The notes below the pieces were generated by a model, which saw nothing but the letters and a program-made list of their open reading frames with translations, did no database searches and had not been told where the DNA came from. Below are positions 52,401 to 63,253 of a DNA stretch of 64,000 nt, piece by piece. This DNA comes from Petrolisthes cinctipes. Taxonomy: Eukaryota; Arthropoda; Malacostraca; Decapoda; Porcellanidae. Every line of letters starts with the position of its first letter. Within the stretch, counting starts at the first letter, position 1. The DNA is taken from positions 620,001 to 684,000 of the forward strand of contig JAWQEG010000287.1 of assembly GCA_033782935.1 (NCBI GenBank), given 5' to 3'. Made by a program: the position numbers and the translations under genes.

Positions 52401-55400
52401 TTAAGGTCCCAGAAGTGATCTGTACTTGCCTACTCCGTGTTTGAGTATTATCAAAATACAGGCCCAAAACATGCTGAAAATCGATATTTTAGGTGACCAA
52501 AGTCAATATGTGTATGCATCTTCTGCACCCGTTTATATCCCAAATTCAACCTCAAAACACCCGAAAATTCGATATTTTTTGGTCCCAAAAGTGATCTGTA
52601 CATGCCTTTCTTAGTTCTAGAATATTTTCAAAATATAGGCCCAAAACATGTTAAAAATCGATAATTTAGGTGCCCAAAGTCTATATCTCAAATTCAGGCC
52701 CAAAACGCACGAAAACGCGATATTTTGGGGTCCCAGAAGCGATCTGTACATGCCTACTCCGTATTAGAGTTTTTTTCAATATACAGGCCCAAAACATACT
52801 GAAAATCGATCTTTAAGGTGCCCAAAAGTCGATATGTGGATGCATCTTCTATACCCGTTTATATCTCAAATTCAGGCTTCAAAAACCGAAAATTCGATAT
52901 TTTGGGGTCCCAGAAGCGATCTGTACGTGCCTACTCCGTGTTAGAGTATTTTCAAAATACAGGCCCAAAACATGCTAAAAATCGATATTTTAGGTGACCA
53001 AAGTAGAGATGTGCATGCATCTTCTGTACCCGTTTATATCTCAAAATCAGGATCAAAACACCCAAAATTCGATATTTTGGGGTCCCAGAAGTGAGCTGTA
53101 CATGCCTACTTAGTACTAGAATATTTTTTAAATATAGGCCCAAAACATGCTAAAAATCGATATTTTAGGTTCCCAAAGTCGATATCTCAAAATCAGGCCC
53201 AAAACACCCGAAAATTCGATATTTTGGGGTCCCAGAAGCGAACTGTACATGCCTACTCCGTGTTAGAGTATTTTCAAAATACAGGCCCAAAACATACTGA
53301 AAATCGATGTTTTAGGTGCCCAAAAGTCGATATGTGCATGCATCTTCTGTACCCGTTTATATCTCAAATTCAGGCTCAAAACACCCGAAAATTCGGTATT
53401 TTGGGGTCCCAGAAGCGATCTGTACATGCCTACTCAGTGCTAGAATGTTTTTAAAATATAGGCCCAAAACATGCTAAAAATCGATATTTTAGGTGCCCAA
53501 AGTCGATATCTCAAATTCAGGCCCAAAACATCCGAAAATTCGATATTTTGGGGTCCCAGAAGCGAACTGTACATGCCTACTTCGTGTTAGAGTATTTTCA
53601 AATTACAGGCCCAAAACTTACTGAAAATCGATCTTTTAGATGCCCAATAGTCGATATGTACATGCATCTTATGTACCCGTTTATATCTCAAATTCAGGCT
53701 CAAAACACCCGAAAATTCGGTATTTTGGGGTCCCAGAAGCAATCTGTACATACCTACTCCGTGTTAGAGTATTTTCAAAATACAGGCCCAAAACATGCTG
53801 AAAATCGATATTTTAGGTGCCCAAAGTCAATATGTGTATGCATCTTCTGCACCCGTTTATATCCCAAATTCAACCTCAAAACACCCGAAAATTCGATTTT
53901 TTCTGGTCCCAGAAGCGATCTGTACATGCCTACTCAGTGCTAGAATGTTTTCAAAATATAGGCTCAAAACATGCAAAAAATCGATATTTTAAGTTTCCAA
54001 AGTCGATATGTGCATGCATCTTCTGTATCCGTTTATATCTCAAATTCAGGCTCAAAACACCAAAAAATTCGATATTTTGGAGTCCAAGAAGTGATCTGTA
54101 CATGACTACTTAGTGCTAGAATATTTTCAAAATATAGGCCCAAAACATGCTAAAAATCGATATTTTAGGTGCCCAAAGTCGATATCTCAAATTGAGGCCT
54201 AAAACACACGAAAATTCGGTATTTTTGGGTCTTAGAAGCGATCTGTACATTCCTACACCTTGTTAGAATGTTTTCAAGAAACAGACCCAAAACATGCTCA
54301 AAATCGATATTTTAAGTGCCCAAAAGTCGATATGTGCATGCATCTTCAGTACCTGTTTATATCTCAAATTCAGGCTCAAAACACCCGAAAATTCTATATT
54401 TTTGGGTCCCAGAAGCGATCTGTACATGCCTACTCAGTGCTAGAATGTTTTCAAAATATAGGTTCAAAACATGCAAAAAATCGATATTTTAAGTTTCCAA
54501 AGTCGATATGTGCATGCATCTTCTGTATCCGTTTATATCACAAATTCAGGCTCAAAACACCAAAAAATTCTATATTTTTGGGTCCCAGAAGCGATCTGTA
54601 CATGCCTACTCCGTGTTAGAGTATTTTCAAAATACAGGCCCAAAACATGCTGAAAATCGATATTTTAGGTGCCCAAAGTCAATATGTGCATGCATTTTCT
54701 GTACCCGTTTATATCTCAAATTCAGGCTCAAAACACCCGAAAATTCGATATTTCGGGGTCCCAGAAGCGATCTGTACATACCTACTCAGTGCTAGAATGT
54801 TTTTAAAATAAAGGCCCAAAACATGCTAAAAATCGATATTTTAGGTGCCCAAAGTCGATATCTCAAATTCAGTCCTTAAACAACCGAAAATTCGATATTT
54901 TGGGGTCTTAGAAGCGATCTGTACCTACCTACTCCGTGTTAGAGTTTTTATAAAATACAGGCCCAAAACATACAGATAATCGATATTTTAGGTGGCCAAA
55001 AGTCGATATGTGAATGCATCTTCTGTAGTCGTTTATATCTCAAATTCAGTCTCCAAACACCTGAAAATTCGATATTTTAAGGTCCCAGAAGTGATCTGTA
55101 CTTGCCTACTCCGTGTTTGAGTATTATCAAAATACAGGCCCAAAACATGCTGAAAATCGATATTTTAGGTGACCAAAGTCAATATGTGTATGCATCTTCT
55201 GCACCCGTTTATTTCCCAAATTCAACCTCAAAACACCCGAAAATTCGATATTTTTTGGTCCCAGAAGTGATCAGTACATGCCTACTTAGTTCTAGAATAT
55301 TTTCAAAATATAGGCCCAAAACATGCTAAAAATCGATAATTTAGGTGCCCAAATTCGATATCTCAAATTCAGGCCCAAAACGCACGAAAACCCGATATTT

Positions 55401-57784
55401 TGGGGTCCCAGAAGCGATCTATACATGCCTACTCCGTATTAGAGTTTTTTTCAATATACAGGCCCAAAACATACTGAAAATCGATATTTTAGGTGCCCAA
55501 AGTCGATATCTCAAATTCAGGCCCAAAACACCCGAAAATTCGATATTTTGGGTTCCCAGAAGCGAACTGCACATGCCTACTTCGTGTTAGAGTATTTTCA
55601 AATTACAGGCCCAAAACTTACTGAAAATCAATCTTTTAGGTGCCCAAAAGTCGATATGTGGATGCATCTTCTGTACCCGTTTATATCTCAAATTCAGGCT
55701 CCAAACATTCGAAAATTCGATATTTTGGGGTCCCAGACGGGATCTGTACTTGCCTACTCCGTGTTAGAGTACTTTCAAAATACAGGCCCAAAACATGCTG
55801 AAAATCGATATTTTAGGTGACCAAAGTAGAGATGTGCATGCATCTTCTGTACCCGTTTATATCTCAAATTCAGGCTCAAAACACCCGAAAATTCGGTATT
55901 TTGGGGTCCCAGAAGCGATCTGTACATGCCTACTCAGTGCTAGAATGTTTTTAAAATATAGGCCCAAAACATGCTAAAAATCGATATTTTAGGTGCCCAA
56001 AGTCGATATCTCAAATTCAGGCCCAAAACACCCGAAAATTCGATATTTTGGGGTCCCAGAAGCGAACTGTACATGCCTACTTCGTGTTAGAGTGTTTTCA
56101 AATTACAGGCCCAAAACTTACTGAAAATCGATCTTTTAGGTGCCCAAAAGTCGATATGTACATGCATCTTCTGTACCCGTTTATATCTCAAATTCACGCT
56201 CAAAACACCCGAAAATTCGGTATTTTGGGGTCCCAGAAGCGATCTGTACATACCTACTCCGTGTTAAAGTATTTTCAAAATACAGGCCCAAAACATGCTC
56301 AAAATCGATATTTTAGGTGCCCAAAGTCAATATGTGTATGCATCTTCTGCACCCGTTTATATCCCAAATTCAACCTCAAAACACCTGAAAATTCGATATT
56401 TTTTGGTCCCAGAAGCGATCTGTACATGCCTACTCAATGCTAGAATGTTTTCAAAATATAGGCTCAAAACATGCAAAAAATCGATATTTTAAGTTTCAAA
56501 AGTCGATATGTTCATGCATCTTCTGTACCCGTTTATATCTCAAATTCAGGCTTAAAACACCCAAAATTCGATATTTTGGGGTCCCAGAAGTGAGCTGTAC
56601 ATGCCTACTTAGTGCTAGAATATTTTTAAAATATAGGCCCAAAACATGCGAAAAATCGATATTTTAGGTTCCCAAAGTCGATATCTCAAATTCAGGCCCA
56701 AAACACCCGAAAATTCGATATTTTGGGGTCCCAAGAACGAACTGTACATGTCTACTCCGTGTTAGAGTATTTTCAAAATACAGGCCCAAAACATACTGAA
56801 AATCGATCTTTTAGGTGCCCAAAAGTCGATAAGTGCATGCATTTTCTGTACCCGTTTATATCTCAAATTCAGGCTCAAAACACCCGAAAATTCGGTATTA
56901 TGGGATCCCAGAAGCGATCTGTACATGCCTACTCAGTGTTAGAATGTTTTTAAAATATAGGCACAAAACATGATAAAAATCGATATTTTAGGTGCCCAAA
57001 GTCGATATCTCAAATTCAGCCCCAAAACACCCGAAAATTCGATATTTTTGGGTCAAAGAAGTGATCTGTACATGCCTACTTAGTGCTAGAAATTTTTCAA
57101 AATATAGGCCCAAAACATGCTAAAAATCGATATTTTAAATGCCCAAAGTCGATATCTAAAATTGAGGCACAAAACACACAAAAATTCGATATTTAGGGGT
57201 CCCAGAATCGATCTGTACATGCCTACTCCGTGTTAGAGTATTTTCAGTATACAGGCCCAAAACATACTGAAAATCGATCTTTTTGGTGCCCAAAAGTCGA
57301 TATGTGGATGCATCTTCTGTACCCGTTTATATCCCAAATTCAACCTCAAAACACCCGAAAATTCGATATTTTTTGGTCCCAGAAGCGATCTGTACATGCA
57401 TACTCAGTGCTAGAATGTTTTCAAAATATAGGCTCAAAACATGCAAAAAATCGATATTTTAAGTTTCCAAAGTCGATATGAGCATGCATCTTCTGTACCC
57501 GTTTATATCTCAAATTCAGGCTCAAAACACCCAAAAATTCGATATTTTTGGGTCCAAGAAGTGATCTGTACATGCCTACTTAGTGCTAGAAAATTTTCAA
57601 AATATAGGCCCAAAACATGCTAAAAATCGATATTTCAGATGCCCAAAGTCGATATCTCAAATTCAGGCACAAAACACACGAAAATTCGATATTTAGGGGT
57701 CCCAGAATCGATCTGTACATGCCTACTCCGTGTTAGAGTATTTTCAGTATACAGGCCCAAAACATACTGAAAATCGATCTTTTT
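46474..57784 (+). repeat. Giant HOR, copy B (11,311 bp)
   Basis: Second, nearly identical copy. It is 324 bp shorter than copy A because one L (177) and one S (147) monomer are missing; the deletion joint lies in 51,170-51,216. Example differences from copy A: 47,727 GAAGAGATC (GAAGTGATC in A), 48,793 AGGTTCTCAAAG (AGGTGCCCAAAG), 50,724 GAAGAAATC (GAAGAGATC), 52,907 GGGGTCCCAG (GGGGTGGCAG) and 56,497 AAGTTTCAAAAG (AAGTTTCCAAAG). The right end diverges at 57,807 (G, against C at 46,496). Confidence 0.92.
51170..51216 (+). repeat. Joint of the 324-bp deletion in giant copy B
   Basis: Left of this interval copy B matches copy A at 39,535 (GTGTCCAAAGTCG). Right of it, copy B matches copy A near 39,893 (CAGGCTCCAAACACC) instead of the expected CAGGATCAAAAC. 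Within the interval the two source monomers are identical, so the joint cannot be placed more exactly. Fusion is in register and removes one L plus one S monomer. Confidence 0.8.
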
Positions 57785-59255
57785 GGTGCCCAAAAGTCGA
57801 TATGTGGATGCATCTTCTGTACCCGTTTATATCTCATATACAGGCACCAAACACCCGAAAATTCGATATTTTGGGGTCCCAGAAGCGATCTGTACTTGCA
57901 TACTCCGTGTTAGAGTATTTTCAAAATACAGGCCCAAAACATTCTGAAAATCGATATTTTAGGTGCCCAAAGTCGATATATTAAATTCAGGCCCGAAACA
58001 CCCGAAAATTCGGTATTTTTGGGTCTTAGAAGCGATCTGTACATTCCTACTCCTTGTTAGAATGTTTTCAAGATACAGACCCAAAATATGCTGAAAATCG
58101 ATATTTTAAGTGCCCAAAAGTCGATATGTGCATGCATTTTCTGTACCAGTTTATATCTCAAATTGAGGCTCAAAACACCCGAAAATTCGGTATTTCGGGG
58201 TCCCAGAAGCGATCTGTACATGCCTACTCAGTGCTAGAATGTTTTCAAAATATAGGCCCAAAACATGCTAAAAATCGATATTTTAGGTGCCCAAAGTTGA
58301 TATCTCAATTTCAGTCCTTAAACACCCGAAAATTCGATATTTTGGGGTCCTAGAAGCGATCTGTACATACCCACTCCGTGTTTGAGTATTTTCAAAATAC
58401 AGGCCCAAAACATGCTGAAAATCGATATTTTAGGTGACCAAAGTCAATATGTGTATGCATCTTCTGCACCCGTTTATATCCCAAATTCAATCTTAAAACA
58501 CCCGAAAATTCTATATTTTTTGGTCCCAGAAGCGATCTGTACATGCCTCCTCAGTGCTAGAATGTTTTCAAAATATAGGAACGAAACCTGCTAAAAATCA
58601 ATATTTTAAGTGTCCAAAGTCGATACGTGCATGCATCTTCTAGACCCGTTTATATCTCAAATTCAGGCTCCAAACACCCGAAAATTCGATATTTTGGGGT
58701 CCCAGAAGTGATCTGTACATGCCTACTTAGTTCTAGAATATTTTCAAAATATAGGCTCAAAACATGCTAAAAATCGATAATTTAGGTGCCCAAAGTCGAT
58801 ATCTCAAATTCAGGCCAAAAACGCACGAAAACCCGATATTTTGGGGTCCCAGAAGCGATCTGTACATGCCTACTCCGTATTAGAGTTTTTTCAATATACA
58901 GGCCCAAAACATACTGAAAATCGATCTTTTAGGTGCCCAAAAGTCGATATGTGGATGCATCTTCTGTACCCGTTTATATCTCAAATTCAGGCTCAAAACA
59001 CCAGAAAATTCGGTATTTTGTGGTCCCAGAAGCGATCTGTACATGCCTACTCAGTGCTAGAATGTTTTTAAAATATAGGCCCAAAACATGCTAAAAATCG
59101 ATATTTTTGGTGCCCAAAAGTCGATATGTACATGCATCTTCTGTACCCGTTTATATCTCAAATTCAGGCTCAAAACACCCGAAAATTCGGTATTTTGGGG
59201 TCCCAGAAGCGATCTGTACATATCTACTCCGTGTTAGAGTATTTCCATAATACAG
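57785..59255 (+). repeat. Mixed segment between giant copy B and the terminal 2-kb HOR
   Basis: The monomers match pieces found elsewhere in another order. About 57,810-58,060 resembles 24,180-24,430 (GCATACTCCGTG, GGCCCGAAACACCCG, CTCCTTGTTAGAATG). The part near 58,390-58,590 resembles other GTGTATGC/CTGCACCCG stretches. The part at 58,790-58,930 resembles the AACGCACGAAAACCCG group. One monomer near 58,576 has a private AGGAACGAAACCTGC. No regular period is visible until about 59,095. Confidence 0.65.
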
Positions 59256-61254
59256 GCCCAAAACATGCTCAAAATCGATATTTTAGGTGCCCAAAGTCAA
59301 TATGTGTATGCATCTTCTGCACCCGTTTATATCCCAAATTCAACCTCAAAACACCTGAAAATTCGATATTTTTTGGTCCCAGAAGCGATCTGTACATGCC
59401 TACTCAGTGCTAGAATGTTTTCAAAATATAGGCTCAAAACATGCAAAAAATCGATATTTTAAGTTTCCAAAGTCGATATGTTCATGCATCTTCTGTACCC
59501 GTTTATATCTCAAATTCAGGCTTAAAACACCCAAAATTCGATATTTTGGGGTCCCAGAAGTGAGCTGTACATGCCTACTTAGTGCTAGAATATTTTTAAA
59601 ATATAGGCCCAAAACATGCGAAAAATCGATATTTTAGGTTCCCAAAGTCGATATCTCAAATTCAGGCCCAAAACACCCGAAAATTCGATATTTTGGGGTC
59701 CCAAGAACGAACTGTACATGTCTACTCCGTGTTAGAGTATTTTCAAAATACAGGCCCAAAACATACTGAAAATCGATCTTTTAGGTGCCCAAAAGTCGAT
59801 AAGTGCATGCATCTTCTGTACCCGTTTATATCTCAAATTCAGGCTCAAAACACGCGAAAAATCGGTATTTTGGGATCCCAGAAGCGATCTGTACATGCCT
59901 ACTCAGTGTTAGAATGTTTTTAAAATATAGGCACAAAACATGATAAAAATCGATATTTTAGGTGCCCAAAGTCGATATCTCAAATTCATCCCCAAAACAC
60001 CCGAAAATTCGATATTTTGGGGTCCCAGAAGCGAACTGTACATGCCTACTTCGTGTTAGAGTATTTTCAAATTACAGGCCCAAAACTTACTGAAAATCGA
60101 TATTTTAGGTGCCCAAAAGTCGATATGTACATGCATCTTCTGTATCCGTTTATATCTCAAATTCAGGCACAAAACACCCGAAAACTCGGTATTTTGGGGT
60201 CCCAGAAGCGATCTGTACATAACTACTCCGTATTAGAGTATTTTCAAAATACAGGCCCAAAACATGCTGAAAATCGATATTTTAGGTGCCCAAAGTCAAT
60301 ATGTGTATGCATCTTCTGCACCCGTTTATATCCCAAATTCAACCTCAAAACACCCGAAAATTCGATATTTTTTGGTCCCAGAAGCGATCTGTACATGCAT
60401 ACTCAGTGCTAGAATGTTTTCAAAATATAGGCTCAAAACATGCAAAAAATCGATATTTTAAATTTCCAAAGTCGATATGAGCATGCATCTTCTGTACCCG
60501 TTTATATCTCAAATTCAGGCTCAAAACACTCAAAAATTCGATATTTTTGGGTCCAAGAAGTGATCTGTACATGCCTACTTAGTGCTAGAAAATTTTCAAA
60601 ATATAGGCCCAAAACATGCTAAAAATCGATATTTTAGGTTCCCAAAGTCGATATCTCAAATTCAGGCCCAAAACACCCGAAAATTCGATATTTAGGGGTC
60701 CCAGAATCGATCTGTACATGTCTACTCCGTGTTAGAGTATTTTCAAAATACAGGCCCAAAACATACTGAAAATCGATCTTTTAGGTGCCCAAAAGTCGAT
60801 AAGTGCATGCATCTTCTGTACCCGTTTATATCTCAAATTCAGGCTCAAAACACCCGAAAATTCGGTATTTTGGGATCCCAGAAGCGATCTGTACATGCCT
60901 ACTCAGTGTTAGAATGTTTTTAAAATATAGGCACAAAACATGATAAAAATCGATATTTTAGGTGCCCAAAGTCGATATCTCAAATTCAGCCCCAAAACAC
61001 CCGAAAATTCGATATTTTGGGGTCCCAGAAGCGAACTGTACATGCCTACTTCGTGTTAGAGTATTTTCAAATTACAGGCCCAAAACTTACTGAAAATCGA
61101 TATTTTTTGTGCCCAAAAGTCGATATGTACATGCATCTTCTGTACCCGTTTATATCTCAAATTCACGCTCAAAACACCCGAAAATTCGGTATTTTGGGGT
61201 CCCAGAAGCGATCTGTACATATCTACTCCGTGTTAGAGTATTTTTATAATACAA
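59256..61254 (+). repeat. 12-mer HOR of two 6-mers, copy 1 (1,999 bp)
   Basis: Monomers start at 59,256 (176), 59,432 (175), 59,607 (147), 59,754 (177), 59,931 (147), 60,078 (177), then 60,255 (176), 60,431 (176), 60,607 (147), 60,754 (177), 60,931 (147) and 61,078 (177). Each half is L-L-S-L-S-L, 999 and 1,000 bp. Half A is marked by GTTCATGCATC, CTTAAAACACCCAAAATTCG, GAAGTGAGCTG and CATGCGAAAAATCG. Half B is marked by GATATGAGCATGC, CACTCAAAAATTCG (CACCCAAAAATTCG in copy 2) and TCCAAGAAGTGATC. The same A-type block occurs in both giant copies (about 45,126 and 56,437), the likely source. Confidence 0.9.
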
Positions 61255-63253
61255 GCCCAAAACATGCTCAAAATCGATATTTTAGGTGCCCAAAGTCAAT
61301 ATGTGTATGCATCTTCTGCACCCGTTTATATCCCAAATTCAACCTCAAAACACCTGAAAATTCGATATTTTTTGGTCCCAGAAGCGATCTGTACATGCCT
61401 ACTCAGTGCTAGAATGTTTTCAAAATATAGGCTCAAAACATGCAAAAAATCGATATTTTAAGTTTCCAAAGTCGATATGTTCATGCATCTTCTGTACCCG
61501 TTTATATCTCAAATTCAGGCTTAAAACACCCAAAATTCGATATTTTGGGGTCCCAGAAGTGAGCTGTACAAGCCTACTTAGTGCTAGAATATTTTTAAAA
61601 TATAGGCCCAAAACATGCGAAAAATCGATATTTTAGGTTCCCAAAGTCGATATCTCAAATTCAGGCCAAAAACACCCGAAAATTCGATATTTTGGGGTCC
61701 CAAGAACGAACTGTACATGTCTACTCCGTGTTAGAGTATTTTCAAAATACAGGCCCAAAACATACTGAAAATCGATCTTTTAGGTGCCCAAAAGTCGATA
61801 AGTGCATGCATCTTCTGTACCCGTTTATATCTCAAATTCAGGCTCAAAAAACCCGAAAAATCGGTATTTTGGGATCCCAGAAGCGATCTGTACATGCCTA
61901 CTCAGTGTTAGAATGTTTTTAAAATACAGGCACAAAACATGATAAAAATCGATATTTTAGGTGCCCAAAGTCGATATCTCAAATTCAGCCCCAAAACACC
62001 CGAAAATTCGATATTTTGGGGTCCCAGAAGCGAACTGTACATGCCTACTTCGTGTTAGAGTATTTTCAAATTACAGGCCCAAAACTTACTGAAAATCGAT
62101 ATTTTAGGTGCCCAAAAGTCGATATGTACATGCATCTTCTGTATCCGTTTATATCTCAAATTCAGGCACAAAACACCCGAAAACTCGGTATTTTGGGGTC
62201 CCAGAAGCGATCTGTACATAACTACTCCGTATTAGAGTATTTTCAAAATACAGGCCCAAAACATGCTGAAAATCGATATTTTAGGTGCCCAAAGTCGATA
62301 TGTGTATGCATCTTCTGCACCCGTTTATATCCCAAATTCAACCTCAAAACACCCGAAAATTCGATATTTTTTGGTCCCAGAAGCGATCTGTACATGCATA
62401 CTCAGTGCTAGAATGTTTTCAAAATATAGGCTCAAAACATGCAAAAAATCGATATTTTAAGTTTCCAAAGTCGATATGAGCATGCATCTTCTGTACCCGT
62501 TTATATCTCAAATTCAGGCTCAAAACACCCAAAAATTCGATATTTTTGGGTCCAAGAATTTATCTGTACATGCCTACTTACTGCTAGAAAATTTTCAAAA
62601 TATAGGCCCAAAACATGCTAAAAATCGATATTTTAGGTTCCCAAAGTCGATATCTCAAATTCAGGCCCAAAACACCCGAAAATTCGATATTTAGGGGTCC
62701 CAGAATCGATCTGTACATGTCTACTCCGTGTTAGAGTATTTTCAAAATACAGGCCCAAAACATACTGAAAATCGATCTTTTAGGTGCCCAAAAGTCGATA
62801 AGTGCATGCATCTTCTGTACCCGTTTATATCTCAAATTCAGTCTCAAAACACCCGAAAATTCGGTATTTTGGGATCCCAGAAGCGATCTGTACATGCCTA
62901 CTCAGTGTTAGAATGTTTTTAAAATATAGGCACAAAACATGATAAAAATCGATATTTTAGGTGCCCAAAGTCGATATCTCAAATTCAGCCCCAAAACACC
63001 CGAAAATTCGATATTTTGGGGTCCCAGAAGCGAACTGTACATGCCTACTTCGTGTTAGAGTATTTTCAAATTACAGGCCCAAAACTTACTGAAAATCGAT
63101 ATTTTAGGTGCCCAAAAGTCGATATGTACATGCATCTTCTGTATCCGTTTATATCTCAAATTCAGGCACAAAACACCCGACAACTCGGTATTTTGGTGTC
63201 CCAGAAGCGATCTGTACATAACTACTCCGTATTAGAGTATTTTCAAAATACAG
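61255..63253 (+). repeat. 12-mer HOR of two 6-mers, copy 2 (1,999 bp)
   Basis: All twelve monomers of copy 1 recur at an offset of 1,999 bp with few substitutions, for example ACAAGCCTAC at 61,568 against ACATGCCTAC. The second 6-mer starts at 62,254. The last monomer, starting near 63,077, no longer matches its 1,999-bp equivalent best but rather the one 1,000 bp before it. Confidence 0.9.

Noticed and set aside
46474..57784. Assembly artefact as sole explanation of the 11-kb duplication
   Set aside because: Substitutions scattered along the copies and the 324-bp difference argue for two real copies. It cannot be excluded without reads, so the check is listed under findings.
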